Shown piece after piece: positions 33,594 through 45,438 of a stretch of 64,000 bases of DNA. This DNA is from Liriodendron chinense (lineage: Eukaryota; Streptophyta; Magnoliopsida; Magnoliales; Magnoliaceae), in NCBI GenBank assembly GCA_003013855.2, contig PVNU02000085.1, forward strand, positions 350,501-414,500, given 5' to 3'. The notes below the pieces were generated by a model. The model saw nothing but the letters and a program-made list of their open reading frames with translations. It ran no database searches and was not told the origin of the DNA. Within the stretch, counting starts at the first letter, position 1, and every line of letters begins with the position of its first letter. The position numbers and the translations under genes were made by a program.

Positions 33594-33704
33594 AGGCTAA
33601 AAAGAGCATTTTACATACATTGAAGATCAAGAAACCAAGTGCAAAAGGATTGAAGAAACAAGCAAAAGAGAAAAGGAAGAAGTTCAACAAAGTACACTAA
33701 AGAT

Positions 33705-33880
33705 TGGTCGTCGAACCGGTCGTCCAAGGCACACGACCGGTCGTCAGACCGGTCAGCAGTTACTCAGACCGGTCATCCGACTGGTCAGACACTCACTGAA
33801 AAAGACCACTTGCTGGATTATTTTGAACTTTTAGGACTGGTCGTCCATGGGCTCAGACCGGTCCTTCGACCGATCGGCAG
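33705..33880 (+). repeat. U3 array of GACCGGTC palindromes in LTR B
   Basis: Repeated RACCGGTCGTC, CAGACCGGTCA and GACTGGTCAG variants immediately upstream of the TATA region, at the same position as in LTRs A, C and D. Confidence 0.78.
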
Positions 33881-34130
33881 CGTAACAGAGCTTGTCCGTG
33901 AAGCTCCGATTTTCTCGCGCAATTGCGTAAATTCCTGCGCAATCTGGAATCTTCCGCAACAATCTATAAAAAGGACTTCTCCTCTTCATACCAAGGGATG
34001 CTAGGATGTGGGGATCATCAAGGAGGCTTAGGAGACGGATTCTACTTCAAGTTTTCCTAGTTTTTCTTCTAGTTTTAGTTGTTTTTATGTTTTGAGGCTT
34101 CTAGTTTAAGGATGTTATAGATGAACTAGA

Positions 34131-34154
34131 ACCTCTTAGCTAGGGCTAAGAGGT
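34131..34154 (+). other. Conserved LTR leader hairpin, LTR B
   Basis: Stem ACCTCTTAGC / GCTAAGAGGT, loop TAGG; ten perfect pairs, about 168 nt after the TATA box. Confidence 0.7.
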
Positions 34155-35374
34155 GAAAGCTTTTGATGTGTTTTTGATGGATTGATGCAACTTAGGTTTC
34201 CTTTTTTATGTTTTAATTGAAGGATTTGGTTTAATATGAGTTCGAATTAAGTACTAGTTTAGTTTTACTTTGATCTCTTGATGACTCTGGGCTCATGTGA
34301 TTCTTAGTGATTCTAAACTTAGTAGTTTATCTTTTGGGCATTGTTTATGCTTGTGTAGTTCATTGATCTATCATCAACTCCGGGTATGGTAGACCCTTTG
34401 ATTGTCTTGTGTACAATGGCATGATCTTAATGTGGGAACTCATTCAACTAAAGTTCTTATCTTTTGTTATAATTTGAGATAGTTGTTTGCTGATTGATTT
34501 TGATTTAATTAGAGTTCTAATCATTGGCTGTAATCAAGTCTAATGACAGGATTTGATGAAAGCTATGGTTGTGAATCTCAACTAGATTGGAAAGAGGCTT
34601 GGCCTATACAATTAAGTATGCCGAAGGCCTGAGCATTATTGTACGAATCGAATCAATGAATAAGCAACTGTTTTGAATAAGTGTTGATTGAACCGCTCCA
34701 TATTCCGATCGGATAGAGATATGAATTCAATTCCGATTGAGTTATGAGAGACCTAGTTGTGTTGATGCATTGAAACTTATCAAAAGTGGATCCTTGGCGC
34801 TCTAGTGCCTTTTTAGATTGATATTATCTCTCATAAATTATTGTTTTACTTCAAATCACTATTTTCCAACTTTAGTTCTTAATAGGATCTTAATTATAAG
34901 TTGTTTTGGATAAATTCTGAGAATACCCATACATAAATCTCTGTGGGAACGATACTCGATCTTACCAAGATTATTACTACTTCGCAACCCTATACTTGGG
35001 GAGGCGAACACATAGCCGTCTTGGATCACCCTGGGCTCGGAGATTTATCTTCTCAATCTATTCCTCTTTCTTCTTTTTGGATTTTTCTCAAGATTTAAAG
35101 AGTGGGTGGAGTGTTCTCTCGAACCTCTATTGATCAGGAAAAATCGGTCTCTATCTTTGCTTCTGACTTTGCCATTACAAGACACCTTGTGCTTCGGTCT
35201 TTGGGAGAAATTAAGGAAAGTAGAAAGAATTCTTTTTCTTTTTTCTGAATTTGCATGTCCCACTGGGTTCATGATCAAAATAATCGTTTAATAAGTGAAG
35301 GGGGAATTGTTAAAGGGATTGATAAAGAACTACGTACTAAGAAACGTTTAAGCTTTTCAATTTTTTTTAGAAGT

Positions 35375-37000
35375 ATGGCTGAAAATCAACCCGATCTAAG
35401 GGCCAATCAAAATTTGGCCCAAAATCAAATCGAAACGAGAGAGAATGAAGTAGGGAATGCTCTTCGACCAAGGACTCTATGTGATTATTTACAACAAGCG
35501 AGAGCGAGCACACCCTCATGCATAATCTTTCCATATAATGCGGGGAATATAGATCTCAAACTGGGAGTAATCCAACTCCTCCCTAAATTCTATGGACTTA
35601 ACAATGAAAGTGCATATCAACATCTCAAGGAATTTGATGAGGTGATAGCCACATTACACTTTGCAAACATATCGGATGATGTTGTTAGACTTAAATTATT
35701 TTCCTTTTCTCTTAAGGAAAAAGCAAAGGCTTGGCTTCATGCATTGAGGCCAAGATCGATTGGTACGTGGATTGAAATGATTAGGGAATTCGTTAAAAAG
35801 TTTTTCCCAACTTATAAAACTAATACACTGAGGCGCTTAATCATGAATTTTGCCAAAAAAGAGGATGAAACCTTCTTCCAATGTTGTGAGAGGTTTAAGG
35901 ATTTACTGAATACATGCCCACATCATGGCTATGGAAGTTGGCGGGTAATAAGCTTTTTCTATGATGGACTGACTTCGCCCATGCGCTAATTCATAGAGAT
36001 GATGTGTAATAGGGAATTCATGAATAAGGAAGCCGATGAAGCATGGGATTATTTTGATATTTTGGCTGAGAATGCGCAATTGTGGGACATGTCTAAGCTA
36101 ACAAATCCTAAGATAGGCCAACAAAGAGAAAATTGAGGTATTTATGCTCTTACAGAAGAAGACAATATGAGTGCACGTGTGGCTAGCCTCACAAGAAAAG
36201 TTGAGGCCGTGGAATTGAAGAAAGAAGAAATGATTAAACCCAAGGAAGTTGTTGATAATGCTTGTAGTATTTGTGCCACCAATCTACATGAAACACGGGA
36301 TTGTCCTACAATTCCTGCGTTTCAAGAAGTTTTGCAAGAACGATCCAATGCTATAAACAATTATCAACGACCATTTAGTGCTCCAAATTCAAACACGTAC
36401 AATCCAAGTTAGAGGAATCATCTCAACTTCAGTTAGAGGAATGGACCAACCGTGAATTCAAACAACAACCCTCAAGCACAACCTTTGCTAGGCCCATCCC
36501 TAATACTCACACCAAAAGCTACACTTGAAGAGATGTTAGGGTGCATTCGTGTCGGTTCAAGCTGAGTATAATAAGACTAATTCTTTGAAAATTGATGGGT
36601 TTATGCAATATCAACTAAGATTCAACCAAAATACATCTCAAGCCATTAATGATTTAAAAACCTCAATAGGCAAGAGTTGAATCTCATCTTAGTGTTAGGG
36701 AGAAAGGCACACTTCCTGCCCAATATCTCCCTAACCCAAGAACCCAATTTAAGATACGAGACCCTAGCTCATCCTCCCAACATATGTAGCATGTTGAATC
36801 TATCACTACCTTGAGGAGTGGAAAAACAATTGATAAGTCTAATCCGGTGAAGGTCCCAAAGCCTAATGATTTGGTAATTGCTAACATGGATGATGGATCT
36901 AGCAATGCTCCACATGAGAAAGAATCGGAAAAGCAATACAAGCCGGTTGCCCATTTCCCTCAAAGGTTGATTTCATCCAAACCTCTAAACAAAAATTTAG
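35375..37000 (+). pseudogene. Athila-like gag remnant of element B
   Basis: A gag start MAENQPDLRANQN at 35375 opens a frame to 35989 with the gag core (FSLKEKAKAWLHAL, CPHHGYG). A C-to-T change at the stop (CGC-TAA) cuts it where element 1 reads a glutamine. The zinc-finger-like segment CSICATNLHETRDC continues at 36167-36412 after more stops. The linker before protease resumes at 36811. The leader before 35375 (35011-35374) is non-coding. Clearly dead. Confidence 0.8.
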
Positions 37001-37905
37001 AAATTTTAGAGGTTTTTAAGCAAGTGAAGATCAACATTCCATTGTTAGATGATATAAAACAAATACCATCTTATGCCAAAATTTCGAAGGATCATTGTAC
37101 AGTTAAGAGAAAACAAAATGTGAACAATAAAGTACTTTTGACTGAGAATTTGAGTGTCATCATTAAACAAGAGGTGCTAAAAAAATACAGGGATCCAGGT
37201 AGTTCAACCATATCATGCATTATAGGTGACTATAGGATCGAACAAGCCTTACTAGATTTAAGGGCAAGTGTTAACCTCATCCCATACTTGGTCTACGAAC
37301 AACTTGGGTTATGTGAATTAAAACCCACCAAAATCACACTTAAACTTACTGATTAATGCATTCGTATACTGAGAGGGATGATTGAGGATGTGTTTGTCCA
37401 AGTTGATAAATTCTACTACCCAGTAGATTTTTTTGTCTTGGATACACATCCTGTCATTGGTATCAGTACTCAAATTCCCGTCATACTTGGCTGACCTTTC
37501 TTAGCCACTTCAAATGCAATTATCAATTGTAGGAATGGGCTTGTACAAATGTCCTTCGAAAATATGACACTTGAGCTGAATATTTTTTATTTATGCAAGC
37601 AACCACGGGATGGTGATGATGAAGTCCACGAAATAAATTTGATTGACTCATTCGTGGAAGATTCATCCCTCTTAACATTTTTCTCCGATCACTTAAAAGC
37701 ATGTTTGGCCCATTCTCATGATATTGATGATGACACGATATGGGAAATGGATGCCATTTTGGACTTTGTGTCAGTACTTAATGCTAACCAATGGAAGACA
37801 CAATTTGATCCATTGCCCTTAACTGAGAGCAAGCCTCTTCCATCTAGTATTAAGGCACCGAAGCTCGACCTAAAATCATTACCTACGGATCTGAGATCAT
37901 TATTG
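36811..37905 (+). pseudogene. Athila-like protease and linker remnant of element B
   Basis: 36811-37356 runs from the gag-protease linker into the retropepsin region; the active-site motif reads LDLRASVNLIP instead of LDLGASVNLIP, so the conserved Gly is lost. A TAA follows at 37354. The linker to RT is recognisable from 37549 (MSFENMTLELN) to a Lys-Leu-Asp-Leu-Lys segment near 37860. Homology ends at about 37905, where another element begins; RT, RNase H and integrase are absent. Confidence 0.75.
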
Positions 37906-38856
37906 CTGAGAGGTAATGGAGTGGATAGATTGTGGAGGAGGGGCTGGAGTTTGATTGCCGAGTGGCATATGATTCGAAGGAGGATTTTGTTGAGCTCGTG
38001 GTTCATCTGCGGAATGTCTAGAAGCTACTGGTGCAGATCATAGTGGCGGTCCTTCTGGAAGTTGCTGCGATTCAGAAAATGCTGATCGAACCGATTAGAT
38101 AAGGTTTAAAGCCCAACTTTGAGGGTAAGGAGTATATCTCCGACGAAACGCATTACACCATCGTAGCCACCAGATATATCGTGAAATGAATTTTTTGACG
38201 GTAGGTTGGGCTCTTCCAGGGGAATCCCCGTCGAAGCGGTCTGAGGGAGATTGGGTGTTGATTCAGGGATGTCAGGTGGAGGTAACATCTGCCTTGAAGT
38301 AGAAGGATGAAACGTCTTCTTAGGAGGCATAGTAGGAGGTGAGAATCGGTGATGAGAGCGGATTGAATTCTGGGAAGTTCCCACAGACGACGCCAATCTG
38401 TTAACATCTAATTCTGGTAACAGGTTCCTCCAAACGTTCACCCTCCTTCAGGTGAGGTCCCCTTTAGACATGAAAGCCAAAGAAGAAAGCTAAGGGTGGC
38501 CGGCGTTTGGCCGTTAGCCCTCCGAAGCTTAAGTCAAACAGGATTTGATAGGTAAGATGAACTATGAGACGTGGAATTTTAGATTTCGTACCTTCATCAT
38601 CAATGGGTCATCTATTTGTATAGGTCCGGGTGGTTCGGTTTGTTACGCAAGCCGTCGAGATCACTGTTGATATTAAGGGATAAGGTGCTTATCCCGTTAA
38701 TCCTTATCCTTAGAGTAAGGGAAGGCGTAACCACTTTAGATGTCTAATTGATTACACCTAATCATAGAGACTCCTCATGATTTGGAGCCGCAAATAGAGA
38801 TAAGCCCAAAATTGGCCTATACGGGCTGCTGGTACTATAAGACGAAGGATGTCCCT
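37906..38856 (-). mobile_element. Fragment of a second Tat-family element: gag start, primer site, part of 5' LTR
   Basis: Minus-strand gag starts at 38330 with MPPKKTFHPSTSRQ, alignable with the Tat gag at 32472 but diverged, and hits a stop at 38106. Degraded gag homology extends to about 37906. The primer-binding site TGGCGTCGTCTGTGGGAA is at 38378-38395. The LTR begins at 38399 (plus TGTTAACATC) and is cut at 38856 by the LTR of element C. The junction at 37906 with Athila protease-linker DNA is abrupt. Confidence 0.75.
38106..38330 (-). pseudogene. gag: Gag N-terminus of the second Tat family
   Basis: About 74 codons, sharing with the gag at 32472 the start motif, the Pro-rich segment and the LTLKVG-type helix, then a stop at 38106. 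Confidence 0.7.
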
Positions 38857-39475
38857 TGTTCGCTCGCCTCAAGTGTAAGGCTGCGATGTAGTAATAAATC
38901 TCGGTAAGACCGAGGTCGATCCACAGGAAAATAGAAACAACTTCCAAACCACTCCAGCAACTCAGTTTATGGAAGAAAATCAGATTCAATTGATTAATTA
39001 ACTAAAACAGTAACTTTAATAGAGAATCAGTGATGTAAAGTACTAAGGCATTCAAGGATCCACTTGTAGCAATCCCATGTCAATTCAATCAATCCAAGTA
39101 TAGAACACAACTAGATTTGAAGTCATGTCTCTCATCTAGTTGGAAAATAAAGCATTCACACACATTCAATCCAAATCAAGTTGAACTTCCAAGTTCTAGT
39201 CCATTCAATCAATGTGGAATTCAAAACCATAGCCTGCGGAGTAACAGCCATGCCTATGGACTATGGCCTGCTCAAGGGTTACTATAATTCGAATTTAAAC
39301 AAGCATTATATGATAATCTCAGAGAATTGCAAGGAATTCATGTCCGGAGCACATGAACTCTCATAAAACATCTCAAACTACCACTTTTGGAAACTAGAAC
39401 ATGAGAAAAATCCAAACTTGAATTAAAAAGTATTTGAATTAAACTGAATCCAACATCGAATTAGCTACAAGCTTC

Positions 39476-39499
39476 ACCTCTCAACCTTAGCTGAGAGGT
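39476..39499 (-). other. Conserved LTR leader hairpin, LTR C
   Basis: Minus-strand stem ACCTCTCAGC / GTTGAGAGGT, loop TAAG. The seventh pair is C-G and the ninth G-U. Confidence 0.7.
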
Positions 39500-39773
39500 T
39501 CTAGCCGAGCACATTCATGCTACAACTAAAAACTCTTAATAAAAGCATAAAACTAGAAAAACCGGAAATAGGAGAGTTGCAAACGCTCCACGACAGCTTC
39601 CTCTCCTTAGAACCACGTTCTTTAGCTTCTCTGATGATCTAGGAAGAGCCCCTAGGTGTCCTTTTATAGTAAGAAAGCTCCCTTGCATCGGAAACATCCA
39701 GAATCTGTGAAAGTTACGCAGTGCGCAACAGTTTTCGGAGTCCCGTTTTAGAAAGAACTCTTTTTACGCAGGG

Positions 39774-40060
39774 CCGACCGGTCTAGACCGGTCGGACTAG
39801 TCTTTTAAACATCCAGGGAGTGTGGCCAACTGGTCAAGACCGGTCGGGCTTTGTTTTGAAAGCATCCAGCGTGCATAGCCGACCGGTCAAGACCGGTCGG
39901 ACTCTCTTCACTATGGCCAGTGTACATGGCCGACCGGTCAAGACCGGTCGGTCTGGTCTTCAACTTGATCAGCATGCGTGGCCGACCGGTCAAGACCGGT
40001 CGGTCCTGGTTCCTTTTGTTCCAGAAATGTGGCCGGCCGGTCGGGCGACCGGTCGGGCTT
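39774..40060 (-). repeat. U3 array of GACCGGTC palindromes in LTR C
   Basis: About ten GACCGGTC boxes, mostly in head-to-head pairs. 39774-39795 is a perfect 22-bp palindrome: two GACCGGTC boxes joined by TA and flanked by CC/GG. The spacing between pairs is about 50-60 bp. Confidence 0.85.
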
Positions 40061-40318
40061 GTTTTCCTTTGACTTTTTCTTCTTTTCTTCATTCTCTTTC
40101 CTCCCTCTTTCTTCTTCTTTCTTTGATCCTTCTTAGACCTTCCTCCAATGTCTTCGAATAACCCTTTTTAAGCTCTAATTGGATGAAGTCCGCTCTCATC
40201 CCTACAATCACAAAACACAAGTTAGATGGGCCTTTTAAACAAGAAAACCATGCGTATAATGTGATGTAGCAGGCAATGCAATGTATAAATTGGAGGTTCA
40301 ACACACCCCCCACCCAGC

Positions 40319-41461
40319 TTTTTGCTAGTCCCAAGCAAAACATGCGTGAATAAGTTCAAACCTCCAAACCCAACTCTCTTCCAGAAACCATGTTTCAATC
40401 CATTCCAAGATGTACAAGTCTAAAATTTGGAAAAATTTGGTGATAGAAGCTGAAACCTTGGACTCTCAAAACATAATACGTGTCTACATGAAGTTCCCGC
40501 TGATTGATTGATAAATAGAAGAACTCGAACAAATTCAACCTAGTGTGCATAGTGCAAGTTCATCTCATGAGTTTCTGGGATCATCTTCTTCATAGATTAA
40601 GTAAATCAAGGATTTTAAGGTGCACAGAGCAACACCAAGCCTATGACAAGAATTTGCCTTACTGTCCTTCCGATGGCTTTCACACTACGTTCCATTTCCG
40701 GCTTTGGTTACGGTTCGACCATCCCCCAGTTGGTAATAGGTAGCCCTTTTCGAAATTTTCCACCATTTTTCTTTCCTTCCCGATTTCATCCTTTCTTTCC
40801 TTTTTCTTTTAAATTAGATAGGATTTTTAAAAATCCATATCCGTCATTATTTTCCCATGGACAAAGATGGACAAAATACCCTGGCTTGGCTGCTCAACCC
40901 CTTTAAATCAAAGTCTAGCTAATCCACAAATCACATACCTGTCAACTCATGAAAATCGTGTAATGTGTGAACTTGGTGTAAAGGTGTTCAAATTTTCTAT
41001 CAATCACAACAATAGGGGAACTAACATATAAAACCATTATGTTGGGAGAAATTCAAGACCTACAACATCACACACTTCGTCTCTCCTCCTCTTATACTCA
41101 TATCACTTCGAATGCATGGAAATACGGTTTTCTAAAAAAGTTTTGAAATTTTTAGAAATTTCGACAAAATTTGCGCATGTGAGGCTCGAAATGTTGCAGC
41201 ATGCTAGATGAGGAATCTCATCTCACCCCCCATCCAAATCTTGCATTGTCCTCAATGTAAAAAGATATGCAACTAGCATGCACATGGGAGCAATGGTAAA
41301 GAAACAAAAAGGAGAGTGGGAACAATAGTACCTGAGAGAGCAATCATGGAAGTCTCCAACCCAACAACTAAAAACCTACGAAAACAGCAAAACTAGTAGA
41401 ACCTACCTATGCTATACCTCCATCAGACTAGGAGATCAATCATCTTGATAGACAGGATCAT
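40319..41461 (-). other. Conserved 3' non-coding region of element C
   Basis: Lies between the pol stop and the 3' LTR. It is alignable with 60558-61671 of element D and the corresponding region of element 1. It contains an internal G-rich tract (minus GATTTGGATGGGGGGTGAG, near 41228) and no env-like frame. The plus-strand frame 40643-40906 has a counterpart in D but shows no domain. Confidence 0.65.
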
Positions 41462-42614
41462 TCAGAGTGATGGACATGTCCTCTGAATCAAATTTCTCAA
41501 CAAATGGTTTAAGGCGTTGTCCATTAACTTTAAAATGGTTACCATTCGCTGCATTTTCAATCTCAACAGCCCCATAAGGGAAAATTTCTTTGATAATATA
41601 TGGGCCGGTCCATCGAGATCGTAATTTTCCCGGAAAAAGATGAAGTCGGGAATTTTACAAGAGTACTTTCTGTCCTTCATGGAAAGATTTCCTGAAGATG
41701 TGTTTGTCAGGGAAGGCCTTCATCTTACTCTTGTAAATTTTTGAATTCTCATACGCATCATTCCGGATCTCATCAAGCTCATTTAATTGAAGTTTGCGAA
41801 GCGAGCTAGCCTTGTCCATGTCAAAATTTAAAGCCCAAATTGCCCAATAGGCTTTGTGTTCTATCTCCACAGGCAAGTGGCAAGCTTTCCCATAGACAAG
41901 TCTATAAGGGGACATTCCAATAGGAGTCTTGTAGGCGGTACGGTGGGCCCAAAGTGCATCATCTAATCTTAGGGACCAATCCTTGCGACCCGGTCTCACC
42001 GTCTTTTCCAAAATCTGCTTGATTTCCCTATTGGAGATTTCAACTTGCCCACTTGTTTGTGGGTGGTATGGGGTACTCACTTTGTGCCTAATACCATATT
42101 TCTTCATTAAAGTTTCGAAAGGTCTATTGCAAAAGTGAGAACCACCATCACTAATGATGGCCCGAGGCGTCCCAAATCTAGAAAGTATGTTTTCTTTGAG
42201 GAACTTGAGAACCGTACGATGATCGTTGGTTATACATGGGATAGCCTCTATCCATTTAGACACATAGTCTACGGCAAGCAAAATATAGACATGTCCGAAA
42301 GATGAGGGGAATGGTCCCATGAAATCGATGCCCCAACAGTCAAAGACTTCAAGATGTTGAATTGGGGTGAGAGGCATCATATTTCGACGGGATAATCCTC
42401 CTAACTTCTGGCAGCGCTCGCACGCTTTGCAAAACTCGTGGGTGTCCTTAAATAACGTAGGCCAATAAAAACCACACTGCAGAATTTTCGCAGTTGTTTT
42501 CTTGGCTGAAAAATGACCCCCACATGCTTGATCATGACAAAAGGAGATGACTGAATTATGTTCATTATCGGGGACGCATCTCCTTATAATTTGGTCTGGG
42601 CAATATTTAAACAA
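41462..42614 (-). pseudogene. Athila integrase remnant of element C
   Basis: The frame 42614-41655 carries the zinc-binding H-x-H...CKACERC and catalytic motifs CWGIDFMGP, IISDGGSHFCN and STPYHPQTSGQVE, all present. At 41655 a TAT-to-TAA change (compared with element D) stops the frame; the C-terminal part ending ITLNDPVYQDD continues to 41462. The tryptophan codon near 42610 that joins it to RNase H is TAG, whereas element D has TGG. Confidence 0.85.
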
Positions 42615-42626
42615 TAGAGGTTCATC

Positions 42627-44869
42627 CTAGAAAAATCTGCGCACTTCCCTTAGAAATTTGCGTTTGTCCTGCGCAGTCCAATGAATCGGCATCGCACCTG
42701 TGGAAAGATAATTGGCTATATCAGCGTACCATGGTGGATGCATAGCAACAAAGAGTTGCTCATCAGGGAATGAGTCCTCAATAGGTGACTCGTCAATGAA
42801 ATTTGGTAGGACTAGGCAGGATAGATGATCCGCCACCACATTTTCTACCCCCTTCTTGTCTTTGATTTCCAAGTCGAATTCTTGAAGGAGCAGGATCCAT
42901 CTAAGCAAACGGGGCTTAGCATCCTTCTTAGAAAGAAGGTGTTTCAGCGTTGCATGATCCGTGTAAACAATAACTTTGGATCCTATTAAGATGGCCTGAA
43001 TTTGTCCAAGGCAAAAATAACAGCTAGGAGCTCTTTCTCCGTAGTCGAATAATTAACTTGGGCGGGATTCAAGGTCCTACTTGCGTAGTAGATAACATGG
43101 GGCTTTTTATCCTTCTTTTGGCCTAACACTGCCCCAATAGCAAAATCGCTCGCATCGCACATCAACTCAAAAGGAATGGACCAATCCGGTGGTTGCATGA
43201 TAGGAGCGGTTGTCAACATGTCCTTTAGCTTTGAAAAAGCTAATTGACATTTGGCACTCCACTCAAATTGGTTCTCCTTTTGTAGAAGGTTGCATAAAGG
43301 CCTTGAGATATGACTAAAATCCTTTATAAACCTTCTATAGAAACCGGCGTGTCCAAGGAAGGACCGCACATCGCGTATGCTTTTGGGTGGTGGTAGATTG
43401 AAAATTATGTCAATTTTTGCCCGGTCTACCTCTATTCCATTGGACGAGATGATATGTCCAAGGACTATTCCACTTTGTACCATGAAATGACACTTTTCCC
43501 AGTTTAATACAAGTTGCTTCTCCTCACACCTCATCAAGACCAACATCAAGTGGTTGAGACACTCATCAAATGTACACTCAAAAATAGAAAAGTCATCCAT
43601 GAATACCTCAAGAAACTCACCCACCATGTCCGAGAAAATACTCAACATGCATCGTTGGAATGTGGCGGGTGCATTACATAACTCGAATGGCATCCTTCGG
43701 TAAGCGAAGGTGTCAAACGGGCATGTAAATGTGGTTTTCTCTTGGTCTTCCGGAGCTATCTCAATTTGGTTGCATCTGGAATAACCATGTAGGAAGCAAT
43801 AATAGGAATGGCCTGCCAACCTCTCCAAAATTTGATCCATAAATGGGAGAGGGAAGTGGTCTTTCCTAGTAACCGTGTTGAGCTTCCTATAATCAATGCA
43901 CATACGCCAACCGGTGGTCACCCTAGTTGGTATAAGCTCGTTGTTGGCATTTTCAATGATGGTAATACCGGATTTCTTGGGGAAAACTTGGGTAGGACTC
44001 ACCCATTGGCTATCTGAGATGGGGTAGATAATACCCACATCCAATAGCTTTAACACCTCGGCTTTGACAACCTCCATCATGTTTGGATTTAGCCGTCTTT
44101 GAGGTTGTCTAGTCGTTTTTGCATTTTCTTCAAGGTGTATTCGGTGAGTGCAAACCGAAGGATCTATCCCTTTGAGATCCGCTATTGTCCAACCTATGGC
44201 TTCCCTATATTCTTTGAGTAACTCAATCAACTTGAGCTCTTGGTCTTTCTCAAGGTGGGAGGCAATAACAACTGGGAATGTTTCCTCTTGACCCAAATAT
44301 ACGTATTTAAGCTCGGATGGCAATGGTTTGAGGTCAAGCTTCGGTGGTTCGATGTTAGACGGTAGAGGCCTTGATGTGGTTGGTGGCAATTTTTCAAAAT
44401 GGGGCCTCCACCGGCTAGTACCAACTACTGGTCTCTCTATATTTAATGCTTGCACAATTTCACTAATGATGGGGTCTTCAGAATCCATGAAATGTGCTAA
44501 GCATGTCTCCAAGCTTTCTAGTGGTTCAAGTTGGAGGAGTTCTTCTTCTTCAAAAGTTTCAAGCATGTTTACCTCGAAGAACTCATCATCATCGACATCC
44601 CTATGTCTTTTGCCCAAGTGAAACACATTCACCTCTAGTGTCATGTTTTCAAAAGATAGTTGCATCACCCCATTCCGGCAATTGATGATTGCGTTTGATG
44701 TGGCCAGGAATGGGCGGCTTAATATTACCGGTATTTGGGTGCTAGCATCCAAAACCGGTTGTGTGTCCAAGATGATAAAATCTACCAGGTAGTAGAATTT
44801 GTCAACTTGGACTAGAACATCCTCAACTATCCCCCTCGGTACATGGATAGATCTATCAGCGAGTTGCAA
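42627..44869 (-). pseudogene. Athila RT-RNase H remnant of element C
   Basis: The frame 44869-42986 holds the linker, RT and the start of RNase H: WRMCIDYRKLN, FMDDFS and DASDFAIGAVLGQ. The first RT catalytic motif reads LHGYSRCNQ where functional relatives have LDGYSGYNQ, so the metal-binding Asp is His. A 1-bp deletion near 42989 (compared with element D) shifts the frame; RNase H continues in 42908-42627. Confidence 0.85.
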
Positions 44870-45438
44870 CGTGGTTTTGGTGGGTAAAATTCACCAAGAC
44901 CCAATTGCTCATATACCGAGTATGGGATCAAGTTCACACTTGCCCCCAAATCTAACAAGGCACGTTCAATCCGGTAGTCTCCAATGATACATGAGACGGT
45001 GGGACTACCGGGATCTTTGAATTTTGGGGCGGTCTTTTGAGTGAGGATGGCACTCACTTGCTCAGTTAAGAAGGCCTTTTGCTGCACATTATATTTGCGT
45101 TTTGTTGTGCATAGGTCTTTTAGAAACTTGGCATAAGAGGGGATTTGTTTGATGGCATCAAGCAAGGGGATATTAATCTTGACTTGTCTGAAAATCTCTA
45201 GAATATCATGAGAATTTGGGAGAGATTTTGGGGCAACCAGTCTTGAAGGGAATGGTGCTACGGGCTTGTAAATGTGTTCCGGTTGTTGTGGGGCTAAGTT
45301 AGATCCATCTTCATCCTCAGAATTTACCGGATCATTAGGCTCATCGGCCTTCACCGGAATAGTTTTGTCAATTTGTTTACCACTTCTAAGGGTGGTGATG
45401 GATTTGGCTTGCTCCATGTTTTGGTTGGAAGGATTAGG
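44827..45438 (-). pseudogene. Athila gag C-terminus and protease remnant of element C
   Basis: Starts MEQAKSITTLRSGK and reaches an intact retropepsin motif LDLGASVNLIP. A single-base deletion near 44886, where relatives read GELKPTKTT, breaks the frame before the pol part. It abuts the Tekay LTR at 45439 with TTAGG (45434-45438). Confidence 0.82.

Larger units (their letters stand above)
33594..35010 (+). repeat. LTR B, second segment
   Basis: Continues LTR B after the Tat insertion, beginning with the second AGGCT copy. It has a GACCGGTC array (33705-33880), a TATA box TCTATAAAAAGG (33962-33973) and a perfect leader hairpin (34131-34154), and ends GGCGAACA. Here the expected tRNA-Asp primer site is missing; the sequence reads CATAGCCGTCTTGGATCACC. 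Confidence 0.82.
38857..40303 (-). repeat. 3' LTR of element C
   Basis: 1447 bp; on the minus strand it starts TGTTGAACCTCC and ends GGCGAGCGAACA. It has the GACCGGTC array (plus 39774-40060), a minus TATA box CTATAAAAGG (39660-39669) and the leader hairpin (39476-39499). The minus-strand purine tract GGTGGGGGGTG precedes it (plus 40304-40318). Confidence 0.88.

Noticed and set aside
40643..40906. 87-codon plus-strand frame with a counterpart at 60882-61145
   Set aside because: The two copies differ at many amino-acid-changing positions, the equivalent region of element 1 is not open, and it lies antisense in conserved non-coding DNA. Shared ancestry of the element explains it.
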